Assembly: GCF_027942295.1 (NCBI RefSeq)
Contig: NZ_CP101416.1
Location: forward strand, 1,697,501-1,761,500
From: Pseudanabaena sp. Chao 1811
GTDB lineage: Bacteria; Cyanobacteriota; Cyanobacteriia; Pseudanabaenales; Pseudanabaenaceae
Reading direction: 5' to 3'
DNA length: 64,000 bases
Both the position numbers and the translations under genes were made by a program. This document shows positions 52,095-59,523 of this stretch, one piece after another. Each line of letters opens with the position of its first letter. The first letter of the stretch is position 1. The notes beneath the pieces were generated by a model. That model searched no databases and was not told the origin of the DNA. It saw only the letters and a list, made by a program, of their open reading frames with translations.

Positions 52095-53243
52095 TCACTT
52101 GATGCCTACAGTTGCTAAGAAACGCTTGGCGATCGCTACAGGTGAATAATGCTCTAGCGCCCATGCTCGACCTGCGGCGGAAATTTCGGGCAAGCGATCG
52201 AGATTTTGGGCAATGGTTTCAATGGAGAGATCAAGATGATCGAGATCGATACCAAAGTAATGCTTCCAATTTTCGGGCATGACAGGCAGTACAAAACCAT
52301 ATTTATCAAAATCTAAATGAATGGGAACACATCCAGCTGCCCAAGATTCCCACAAACGCCAACTATCCCATTGGACTAGTCGATGGGTTTTCCATCCTAA
52401 CTTCGTAATCGTTTTACGACAGGCTCTACCCAAAATCGTGTGAGGATGCTGAGGAAATGGAGAAATAAAGTAACCACCAAAACTGCTACAGGTACTAGTT
52501 GACAGTAAAAGCTCATAGTATCCAGGATTATGTCTACCACTAGCCTGCGCCCATTGCAATGCGTGATAGGCTCCGCGATCGCGAGCATCCGCAATTACTT
52601 TTGACTCTAAGGGAATAATGGAACTGATTTTGGGTAAAAAGTATTTCTGAATGTAGTTTCGCAACGAGTGATCGCCGTTGAGAAATACACGGGAATTAAC
52701 TAATAAATTATGCTGCCGTTGACTAAAGGGAGGTACATGTTCTAATTCTTGAATAATTCTGTTGGATAAGCCAAAAGGAAATGGATGAGCATTAGGGAAT
52801 ACGGGAGTGGATTTGGAGATATGCGATTTAAAATAATGGTCAAATAGGGCTAGCCGTGGATCGAGAAAGTTGCGGCGAGGAACATCATCAGAGAGATCGA
52901 TGAGGATGGTTTGATGGGGACGATCTTTCCGCAGTAAATGGGGAATGTCACATAGGGATCTCGCAAATTGATCCTGTCTTTCCCACCAAGCATCGTTGAT
53001 GATGACAATATCGCAGTCATCGGGCGTTACGTTGGGATCATAACGAAATAGAAATGGCTCTTCGGGTGATGGTAGCCAAAAATTGACATTTGCATAAAAT
53101 TCAATGCCTAATGCCTTTAGTCCTTCTGCCAAACATACAGTTCCATGTTGATAGTAATGATACCCTGAAGTATAGTCTCCATAGCCATTTAGCGTTGGTG
53201 GGAAACAATAGAAATAGACTTTTAATTTGCTTTTGTCATTCAT
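52095..53243 (-). CDS. Exostosin-like glycosyltransferase
   Basis: The 382-residue protein has KVYFYCFPPTLNGYGDYTSG near the start and a C-terminal sugar-nucleotide region WDSWRLWESWAAGCVPIHLDFDKYGF with later LEHYSPVAIAKRFL. The pattern of an aromatic-rich block with AAGCVPI resembles exostosin/GT47-type and related GT-B transferases. No membrane segment. It probably adds a sugar to a surface or extracellular glycan. Neighbours on the far side of the insertion element are another glycosyltransferase and a methyltransferase. Confidence 0.68.
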   Translation of the reverse strand: MNDKSKLKVYFYCFPPTLNGYGDYTSGYHYYQHGTVCLAEGLKALGIEFYANVNFWLPSPEEPFLFRYDPNVTPDDCDIVIINDAWWERQDQFARSLCDIPHLLRKDRPHQTILIDLSDDVPRRNFLDPRLALFDHYFKSHISKSTPVFPNAHPFPFGLSNRIIQELEHVPPFSQRQHNLLVNSRVFLNGDHSLRNYIQKYFLPKISSIIPLESKVIADARDRGAYHALQWAQASGRHNPGYYELLLSTSTCSSFGGYFISPFPQHPHTILGRACRKTITKLGWKTHRLVQWDSWRLWESWAAGCVPIHLDFDKYGFVLPVMPENWKHYFGIDLDHLDLSIETIAQNLDRLPEISAAGRAWALEHYSPVAIAKRFLATVGIK

Positions 53244-53399
53244 AAGAATTTATTTGTAAATATTAATTAGTATTCTAAAAAATGTCCTAAGAGAAACATA
53301 AATCTGTAATTTAATACAACGGAAAATGCTATACAGCCTATTGAGGGAAAGAGTAGTACAAGATAAGCTAGGATAGCAAAACCCAAAAGAGAGTAAAAA

Positions 53400-53768
53400 A
53401 TGGCACCTTACTCACTAGATCTCAGAGAAAAGATCGTAGCAAACTACGAAGCAGGAAATACATCGATTCGGGAAGTAGCGAAGCAATTTCAAGTCGCGAC
53501 GAAAACAGTGCAAAAACTACTGAATCAATACCGAGAGACAGGAGAACTAAACCACAAACCATTAGGTAGTCCAATCAAAAGTCCCCTCGAAGCGCATCAG
53601 GAGAAAATCCTCGAAATTGTCTCAGAGCATCCAGATTGGACACTATGGCAGTACTGTGAAGAAGTAGCAGAACAAACAGGAGTATCAGTGACCACAGGCA
53701 GCATGTGCCGATTTTTCCAGAGGCATAACATCACTCTAAAAAAAAGACCTATCGCCATGAAAAGGTAA
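53400..53768 (+). CDS. IS630-type transposase, N-terminal helix-turn-helix ORF
   Basis: The 122-residue product has paired HTH domains (YSLDLREKIVANYEAGNTS; VAKQFQVATKTVQKLLNQYRETG) and an NITLKKRP end. The run of eight A's (53738-53745) before G lets ribosomes slip to the -1 frame, where KKKTYRHEKVKS continues into the catalytic domain. This is the standard programmed-frameshift plan of such elements. It follows the left inverted repeat by about 40 bases. Confidence 0.87.
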   Translation: MAPYSLDLREKIVANYEAGNTSIREVAKQFQVATKTVQKLLNQYRETGELNHKPLGSPIKSPLEAHQEKILEIVSEHPDWTLWQYCEEVAEQTGVSVTTGSMCRFFQRHNITLKKRPIAMKR

Positions 53769-54092
53769 AAAGTGAGGCAGTACAACAGCAAAGATGTGAA
53801 TTTTGGGAAGCATTGAATGAAGTGAAAGCTGAAGATCTGATTTGTATTGATGAAACGGGAGTATGGCAGGGGATGGAACGCTCTGTGGCAAGAAGTGAAT
53901 GTGGCAAAAGAGTATTCAGTCTTCGTCCCTTTTACAAAGGTCAGAAATACACAATAATTGGCGCTATTTCAGTTGATGGGATTGTTTGCCTGAAAACGAT
54001 TCAGGGTTCTATGAAAGGAGCAGATTTTCTCACCTTTGTCCAAGATGACCTAGTACCTAAATTACGTCCTGAGCATAGGATCATCATGGATA
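53738..54092 (+). pseudogene. IS630-type transposase catalytic half, interrupted (5' part)
   Basis: In the -1 frame from the A-run, the product reads through FWEALNEVKAEDLICIDETGVWQGM (first catalytic Asp) and SMKGADFLTFVQDDL to HRIIMDN (second Asp), then breaks at the nested IS. The rest is at 55352-55607. The gene cannot make active transposase unless the nested element is removed. Confidence 0.85.
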
Positions 54093-55351
54093 ACTGAGAA
54101 CTTGCACCATTCTGGAAAGGGGTTGCAAAGAGAGTAAAGATGTGAAAAAAAGGGCGTAGTAGTAAATTAAATAACGATTATGGAAAGCATCGTTAAGCAC
54201 GCCCAAGGTTTAGTGTATAGCCTAATTTGTCTGATGCCAAGTGTGTATCAAAAAGCAAGTCTGAATGCAATATTAGGGCTATTTCTGGAAGCGCAAGGGC
54301 ATCCCTATCCAGAACATACACAGGTAAAATCAGCGAGTGCATTAAGCCGATTTCTCAATCACTATAACTGGTCAACAAGAGGACTAATTCGAGCAACAAG
54401 GCTGTCAATTTTGGGGCAAATCGCCAAGCATCGCCCATCGAAGAGAGTGCCATTAAAGATACTGATAGACCTGACCACCTTAGAAAAAAGCGGCAAGTTT
54501 TTACATTTGAGCAATCCCACCCCAAACGAACCAGACCCATGGGTGAGAATCCTCAACGGAAAGCGAGGACTACATCTGGTTGTACTGTATCTGGTCTATG
54601 GAGAGTGGCGCGTACCATGGAGTTTTAGAGTATGGCGCGGCAAAGGATACTCCAGTCCCTCTGACTTAGCTTGTAAGTTATTGGGGACAGTACCCAAGCA
54701 ACTAACCCAAGGCAAGACTGTGATTGTCCTTGCTGATACTGAGTTTAGTACGGTGAAGTTTTTCAATGCTGTCCGCGCCAAGTCTTGGCGCATCGTTGTC
54801 GGTGTCCGCAACAATCGTAAACTTCAAGATGGACGTACCGTCAAACAACTTTATCCCCATGGCAAACGTGGACAACTAATTTTACTGGAAGGGCTAAGTA
54901 CGCCTTTGACGATCTCTTGGTTCTGGCTCAAAAGAGCCGATAGTAAACGGGAGTTACGCTTTGTGGTCTCTTCTCATCCTTATTCTGGCGCTTATCTGGT
55001 GATGTTAGGTCGTAAGCGTTGGGCGATTGAGGGATTCTTCAAAACCATCAAACATCGCTTTGGTTTGCATTGTTTTGGGCAATCTACAAAACTTGGCGTT
55101 TATCGTTGGCTTATCCTCTCTCTGCTTTCTTATCTTTTGGCTCATTGGATTGATCAATGGTCGTTTCCTCCCATCTTGGACTGGAAAGCTACCTGTGATT
55201 TAACCCTTTCTGTTTTATTCCCTTCTGTCCTTTGGTTGAAACTTCTCAGGTATCTTCAAATTAGTGCCGATATTGCTGCTCGTCATGGCTTTGAAATTAT
55301 TCTCAAACCCATTCCCACTTGACTCTTTCACGAATGCTGCAAGATCTCAGT
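54093..55351 (+). mobile_element. Nested DDE insertion sequence (IS4/IS701-like superfamily)
   Basis: Inverted ends ACTGAGAACTTGCACCATTC and, reverse-complemented, ACTGAGATCTTGCAGCATTC match at most of 29 positions. Removing 54093-55351 with one TA copy rejoins GGATA and ACCTCAACTGCC into an open IS630 reading frame (DNLNCHKVEG). That fits a 2-bp TA duplication; other boundary choices by one or two bases are possible. Length about 1.26 kb with one intact gene. Confidence 0.82.
54180..55322 (+). CDS. DDE transposase of the nested element
   Basis: The 380-residue protein has LKILIDLTTLEKSG (first Asp), VIVLADTEFSTVKFFNAV (second Asp) and RWAIEGFFKTIKHRFGLHCFG (the Y/R-x-IE-x-F-K block with the catalytic Glu). 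This is the RNase H-fold arrangement of IS4-superfamily transposases; the exact family (IS4, IS701) cannot be set by eye. It is intact and starts about 87 bases inside the left end, so the element may be active. Confidence 0.88.
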   Translation: MESIVKHAQGLVYSLICLMPSVYQKASLNAILGLFLEAQGHPYPEHTQVKSASALSRFLNHYNWSTRGLIRATRLSILGQIAKHRPSKRVPLKILIDLTTLEKSGKFLHLSNPTPNEPDPWVRILNGKRGLHLVVLYLVYGEWRVPWSFRVWRGKGYSSPSDLACKLLGTVPKQLTQGKTVIVLADTEFSTVKFFNAVRAKSWRIVVGVRNNRKLQDGRTVKQLYPHGKRGQLILLEGLSTPLTISWFWLKRADSKRELRFVVSSHPYSGAYLVMLGRKRWAIEGFFKTIKHRFGLHCFGQSTKLGVYRWLILSLLSYLLAHWIDQWSFPPILDWKATCDLTLSVLFPSVLWLKLLRYLQISADIAARHGFEIILKPIPT

Positions 55352-55607
55352 TAACCTCAACTGCCATAAAGTTGAGGGGGTCGCAAAAGCAATTACAGCG
55401 ACAGGTGCTAAGATTTTGTACTTACCCACCTATTCTCCTGATTTTAATCCAATTGAGATGATGTGGTCGGTTCTCAAATATTTTATTAGATTGCTTAGAC
55501 CTCATTCTCAAAAACTACTTCAGCATTTAATCAACGTTTTCCCTTACTTGTTAGAAAAAGATTTCTTCAAAAATTGGTTTACTAAGTGTTGTTACTGTAC
55601 TACTTAA
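55352..55607 (+). pseudogene. IS630-type transposase catalytic half, interrupted (3' part)
   Basis: Continues the broken frame: LNCHKVEGVAKAITATG, then LPTYSPDFNPIEMMWSVLK with the catalytic Glu, ending KCCYCTT-stop 17 bases before the right inverted repeat. The SPDFNPIE block is diagnostic of IS630. Confidence 0.87.
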
Positions 55608-55634
55608 TCCCTCAATGGACTGTATAGTGCTTTT

Positions 55635-55705
55635 CAATCTAGCGAGGTATAGAGGAATGTGTCCCTGACTGCGGCGGGGACACATTCCTGTACTTCACTA
55701 GATTG
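55635..55705. repeat. Nested palindrome immediately right of the IS
   Basis: Outer arms CAATCTAG / CTAGATTG enclose an inner 13-bp stem AGGAATGTGTCCC / GGGACACATTCCT with an 11-base loop. It probably existed before the insertion, since the IS630 target lies in the adjacent ...AAAATGC-TA-GTGCTTTT... sequence. Confidence 0.65.
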
Positions 55706-55729
55706 GTATACGCTATAAACTGAATAAGT

Positions 55730-55831
55730 AAGTATATGAGCATAATTAAAAATCAGAACCGAAACCTGTATAGTATGCTGTGCGTACACTATAGGTTTTT
55801 TGTTTTTATATTTAATTGCATCCAGCTACTT
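55730..55831. repeat. Family A palindromic repeat, copy 6
   Basis: 102 bp: left AAGTATATGAGCATAATTAA, stem AAACCTGTATAGTATGC with complement and apex TGT, right end reading TTGCATCCAGCTACTT. The right flank is more diverged than in copies 3 and 4. Confidence 0.78.
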
Positions 55832-55872
55832 AATAAGTAAACTTAAAAACCTAATTGACTCAACGAGTTTAA

Positions 55873-57000
55873 ATGATTTTACGGAATAAAATTTATCATT
55901 GTTCTGCTAGTATCGCGACTGCGGGTGGTGGTGTTAAAACCTATATCAATGGATTGTATAGGGCAATGCCAGATGCTTTTGGTACAGAGATTATTGCGAA
56001 TCTATTAGAGTATGATCAAAGTCATTTTCATCTGCTGCATATCCATGAAGCTAGTGCTTTAGCTCAAGTCAATAATCAATGTCCTGCAGTGTTTACTGCC
56101 CATAACCATAATGTTTATTGTGCAAGTGGAACCAAATATTTAGCAGCTTCTAAAACTAGTTGCGATCGCCTATTAAATGGCTGGGGATGTACATGGGGGC
56201 ATTTTATCGATGGTTGTGGTAGCCGTCGTCCGCCACAAGTGCTGAAAAATTGGCAACGTGCTAGTACAGAAATCGCTACGCTGAAAAAATTAGGGATTCT
56301 GACGATCGCTAATAGTGACTATGTGCGATCGCAACTAATTGCGAATGGATTACCTTCCTCACAGGTTGTAACCTTGCTCTGTGGGATTGCTCCTCCTGAA
56401 AGTGAGCATACACCGCTCACCCAAGCAGTTCATGACCAAAAACGCATCTTGTTTGCAGGGAGAATCGTCCCTGAAAAAGGTTTGGATTGGCTACTTCGCG
56501 CATTACCACTTTTAGACCGTAGTATTTACCTAGATATCGCAGGAGATGGCTGGGCAATGCCCCAAGTGCGAAGGCTAGCGGAGGATTTGCAAATCAGCGA
56601 TCGCCTAACTTGGCATGGTTGGTGTCAAGGGGAAAAATTAGAAAATTTATACAGGGAGAGTTTTGCAGTCATTTTCCCGAGTGTATGGCCAGAACCTGCG
56701 GGACTGGTGACTTTAGAGGCATATGCGAGATTTCGGGCAGTGATTGCTAGTGTTGCTGGTGGTATTCCTGAGCATATTCAAGATGGAAAAACTGGTATTT
56801 TAGTAGTCCCTCATCAGGTGGAACAGTTAGCATCGGCGATTACCGAGCTGGCTACTAATTTTGACAAAGCTCAAATGCTCGGCATTGCTGGTAATGAGTT
56901 ATTTCATAACGAGTTCACCTTGGATATTCATGCCCAAAGACTGCAAAAGATTTATGCTGATGCGATCGCCCAGTTTAGTCAAAGCAATAGTTCTAGTTAA
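55873..57000 (+). CDS. Glycosyltransferase family 4 (GT-B fold)
   Basis: The 375-residue protein has an N-terminal acceptor domain beginning YHCSASIATAGGGVKTYINGL, with Cys-containing NVYCASGTKY and a GWGCTWGHFIDGCG loop. The C-terminal donor domain has KRILFAGRIVPEKGLDWLLRAL and the EX7E-type PEPAGLVTLEAYARFRAVIA. It transfers a sugar from a nucleotide donor to a glycan or lipid. The gene lies next to the IS cluster in what may be an exopolysaccharide or LPS region. Confidence 0.9.
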   Translation: MILRNKIYHCSASIATAGGGVKTYINGLYRAMPDAFGTEIIANLLEYDQSHFHLLHIHEASALAQVNNQCPAVFTAHNHNVYCASGTKYLAASKTSCDRLLNGWGCTWGHFIDGCGSRRPPQVLKNWQRASTEIATLKKLGILTIANSDYVRSQLIANGLPSSQVVTLLCGIAPPESEHTPLTQAVHDQKRILFAGRIVPEKGLDWLLRALPLLDRSIYLDIAGDGWAMPQVRRLAEDLQISDRLTWHGWCQGEKLENLYRESFAVIFPSVWPEPAGLVTLEAYARFRAVIASVAGGIPEHIQDGKTGILVVPHQVEQLASAITELATNFDKAQMLGIAGNELFHNEFTLDIHAQRLQKIYADAIAQFSQSNSSS

Positions 57001-57031
57001 TTTACTAGCATGATCTACGCTTTGTTCGGGG

Positions 57032-57838
57032 CTATTGACTAGGCTTCATGATGACAGCTAGTGTATGGACATTAATTTTTGGAAAAAATTGACCATTATT
57101 GAATGAAGTCAGTAACTCTAGGAAATCAACAAGAGGCTTAGGGATAAAAGGCAAGAGATAATTGGTCTTGAGATATCCGTTGGTCAATGGATTACTAAAA
57201 AGGCATAATTCTTTGAGAATGAGACCAGACTTTTTGACTAAATTCTCAATTTCATCTCTGTGCAATAAAAAAATATGCCCATCAGCATCAGGTTTGAATT
57301 GAACATTTTCAAATACGGAAGAATCAGGGCAGTCAGAAAATCTCGGCAAATTATTTCTGATATATTCTCCATTGGGCGTAGTCATGATGATGTATCCACC
57401 TGGCTTAATCAAAGTACTTATATTAAGCAAAAACTGATCAGGATGGGCAACATGTTCAATAATTTCCGTAATGACAACTGCATCGAATTCCTCTTGAAGG
57501 TTTAGCTCAAAACAATTGCCTGACAAGTAGTTGATATCTCCTGTTTCGTATTTTAGCTTTACATAATCAGCTAATTCAGCACGTAGGTCATTCCATGTTA
57601 CTAAATAACCCAACTCAGCTAGACGTAATGAAAAGTTACCTTGAGCTGCAGCTACATCGATTATACGAGAATGACTTGGAACATATCGCTTTACCGTGTC
57701 AATAGTTTTATTAAACCTAAGTTGATATCCATAGGTATATCCCAGATTTCCTGTGTCTCCAAAAAATTCGAGCAAATCAGATGAATAGCTTGATTTCCAA
57801 GATTCCAGCCATTCAGAATTATAAACAGGTTTTTTCAT
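57032..57838 (-). CDS. Class I SAM-dependent methyltransferase
   Basis: The 268-residue protein has SAM-binding motif I RIIDVAAAQGNFSLRLAELG (near 58-77), an acidic strand end LVTWNDLR, and FDAVVITEIIEHVAHPDQFL with the conserved H. GGYIIMTTPNG follows. Methyltransf_23-like; substrates of such enzymes near glycosyltransferases are often sugars or glycan termini. Convergent with the GT4 gene. Confidence 0.88.
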   Translation of the reverse strand: MKKPVYNSEWLESWKSSYSSDLLEFFGDTGNLGYTYGYQLRFNKTIDTVKRYVPSHSRIIDVAAAQGNFSLRLAELGYLVTWNDLRAELADYVKLKYETGDINYLSGNCFELNLQEEFDAVVITEIIEHVAHPDQFLLNISTLIKPGGYIIMTTPNGEYIRNNLPRFSDCPDSSVFENVQFKPDADGHIFLLHRDEIENLVKKSGLILKELCLFSNPLTNGYLKTNYLLPFIPKPLVDFLELLTSFNNGQFFPKINVHTLAVIMKPSQ

Positions 57839-57955
57839 AATGTAGTTTGATTCTTGAACAGTATCATGTACAAAATCTAAATAATTCTTGGAATATATTC
57901 TAGACTAGGAAATGCCAATATAATATTATTAAATAGTAGTATTCTTGTTTTTAAA

Positions 57956-59194
57956 TTGATTGCATTATTCTCAAATAAACCCAAGGTTAGTAAGACAATA
58001 TATACTGTTCTTGCTCAAAATCTGCTTGTCAATTATCGGGATATATTTCAAGCCGATTTAAAGGAACAAGAACTAGCAGAAATCTCATTTCTCCAAGAGA
58101 AACTCAAGAAACAGGCGATTGCGATCGCTTTGTTTGGGATGGTATCACGGGGGAAGACTTCGCTACTCAATGCTTTATTTGGGAAGAAATTGGGAGAAAC
58201 GGGGGCGATTAATGGTGTTACGCAGGGGATTAGTACATATGAATGGAAGATCTCGGCGAAATCTTCGATTGATGATCAGGAAAACCAGAAATTAGAATTG
58301 CAGTTTATTGATACACAGGGGCTGGATGAAGTTGGTGGCGAAATCGGTGGTATGGCTGCCCTTGAAGCAGCTAAGCGAGCGGATTTGATTTTGTTTGTGA
58401 TTGCGGGAGATATGACGAGGCGGGAGCAGGAAGCGATCGCCCAATTACAGACTTTCTATAAACCGATTTTGTTGGTTTTTAATAAAGCTGATCTCTATCC
58501 TGAAAGCGATCGCGAGGCAATTTACAAGGCACTACAGAACGAAGAAATGCGAAAGCTCATCTCTCCGCAAGAGATTGTCTTAACGGTAGCGGAACCGCTA
58601 CCTGTGAAAGTGCGCTTGCAATATAGTGATGGGCGAGAAAGCCAAGAAGTGTGGGAACGTCCTCAGCCCGATGTGCAAGCGTTAAAGGAGCGAATAGTTT
58701 CTTTGCTGAATACCGAAGGTAAAGCCTTACTGGTGATCAATGTCTTGAGGTCATTGTTAGAGATCCAAGATGCGGTTACCCAACGTCATTTACAGAAGTT
58801 GCAAAGATCAACGGCGATCGCTGCAGTAATATTTGTTAGTGAAGCGGTGGGGCTATTAATATCGCCGCATTTATGGCTTGATGGTTTGATTAGTGGTACT
58901 TTTAATAGTCTATTTGTGCTTTGGGCGATCGGGAAATATTCTAGTCAGAAGAAGTATTTGTGGTTGCTGCTGATTGTCGCGATCGCCTGTTTATCTGGCG
59001 GATTGGGAATCCATAGTGAAGCTGCTCGCTATCTGCAAATCCTATGGGTAGGTTTGAGTATATCGGTTCTTTTTAAGGGAATTATTACGGATATCAACCA
59101 TAGTCGAGGTTCTGGGAAGTTGGGTGCAAAAGCGTTAATGGCAGAAATTATTCAATCTGTTCCTGATGACTCAATACTGCGACGATTCCAGTAA
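57956..59194 (+). CDS. Era-like GTPase with C-terminal membrane helices
   Basis: The 412-residue protein has G1 FGMVSRGKTSLLNALFG (residues 60-76), G3 FIDTQGLDE (118-126) and G4 LVFNKADLYPESD. G2 Thr is likely in NGVTQGIST. Residues about 280-390 carry three to four hydrophobic helices (for example LWLLLIVAIACLSGGLG). The tail LGAKALMAEIIQSVPDDSI resembles DUF697-type GTPases of cyanobacteria. It probably acts at a membrane; role unknown. Start is TTG 57956, with no strong ribosome site, so a different start is possible. Confidence 0.82.
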   Translation: MIALFSNKPKVSKTIYTVLAQNLLVNYRDIFQADLKEQELAEISFLQEKLKKQAIAIALFGMVSRGKTSLLNALFGKKLGETGAINGVTQGISTYEWKISAKSSIDDQENQKLELQFIDTQGLDEVGGEIGGMAALEAAKRADLILFVIAGDMTRREQEAIAQLQTFYKPILLVFNKADLYPESDREAIYKALQNEEMRKLISPQEIVLTVAEPLPVKVRLQYSDGRESQEVWERPQPDVQALKERIVSLLNTEGKALLVINVLRSLLEIQDAVTQRHLQKLQRSTAIAAVIFVSEAVGLLISPHLWLDGLISGTFNSLFVLWAIGKYSSQKKYLWLLLIVAIACLSGGLGIHSEAARYLQILWVGLSISVLFKGIITDINHSRGSGKLGAKALMAEIIQSVPDDSILRRFQ

Positions 59195-59202
59195 CTAAAA
59201 TA

Positions 59203-59318
59203 TATAGATCCAGCCTGTTGAGGCTTAAAGTAGCCCAGAGAAATTTTTGAAAGCGTGGCGAATCCGCGCTTTCAAAAATTTCTCTCTCTGGTTTGCAAGA
59301 CAGCGCAAAGCGCTATAG
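59203..59318. repeat. Family B palindromic repeat, copy 2
   Basis: Left end TATAGATCCAGCCTGTTGAGG, a stem of about 25 bp with a few mismatches around GCGAATC, and right end GCGCAAAGCGCTATAG, matching copy 1. CCAGCCTGTTGAGG resembles the IS630 end CAGCCTATTGAGG. Confidence 0.75.
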
Positions 59319-59321
59319 CTA

Positions 59322-59443
59322 ATTAACGTCAGTTTGACGAAGGCGAAAAATGGTAAAAATCGCTAAGCGATTTTTACCATTTTTCGCCATTTGTGCGGCG
59401 CAAAGCGCCGCGCAAATGGCGTTATCGAACTCGCGTTAATTAG
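59322..59443. repeat. Family C double-hairpin repeat, copy 3
   Basis: Hairpin one: perfect 22-bp arms 59342-59363 / 59367-59388, loop TAA. Hairpin two: 16-bp arms 59386-59401 / 59405-59420 with one mismatch, loop AAA. Ends AATTAACGTCAGTTTGAC and, reverse-complemented, AATTAACGCGAGTTCGAT form inverted repeats. It abuts B copy 2, making three hairpins in a row upstream of the zinc operon. Confidence 0.78.
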
Positions 59444-59492
59444 TCAAACCCAAAACAAAATAATTACAACAAAATTTCTCTTAAAGGTATTA

Positions 59493-59507
59493 TGATAATG
59501 ATTATCA
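59493..59507 (+). promoter_or_regulatory. Zur box (zinc-responsive operator)
   Basis: TGATAATGATTATCA is a perfect 7-1-7 palindrome of the Zur consensus, 16 bases before the znuA start codon. Zur with zinc would block transcription here, so the operon should be on when zinc is scarce. The same half-sites resemble Fur boxes, but the downstream genes point to zinc. Confidence 0.88.
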
Positions 59508-59523
59508 TTTTTATAATACCCTA

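Larger units (their letters stand above)
53332..55624 (+). mobile_element. IS630-type insertion sequence carrying a nested second IS
   Basis: Terminal inverted repeats: left TACAGCCTATTGAGGGAAAG (53332 on) and right, reverse-complemented, TACAGTCCATTGAGGGATTA (ending 55624), both continuing into AGTAGTACA. A TA target duplication flanks both ends (53330-53331 and 55625-55626), as expected of IS630/Tc1 elements. Without the nested element it is about 1.03 kb. Transposase is encoded in two frames and is interrupted. Confidence 0.88.
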
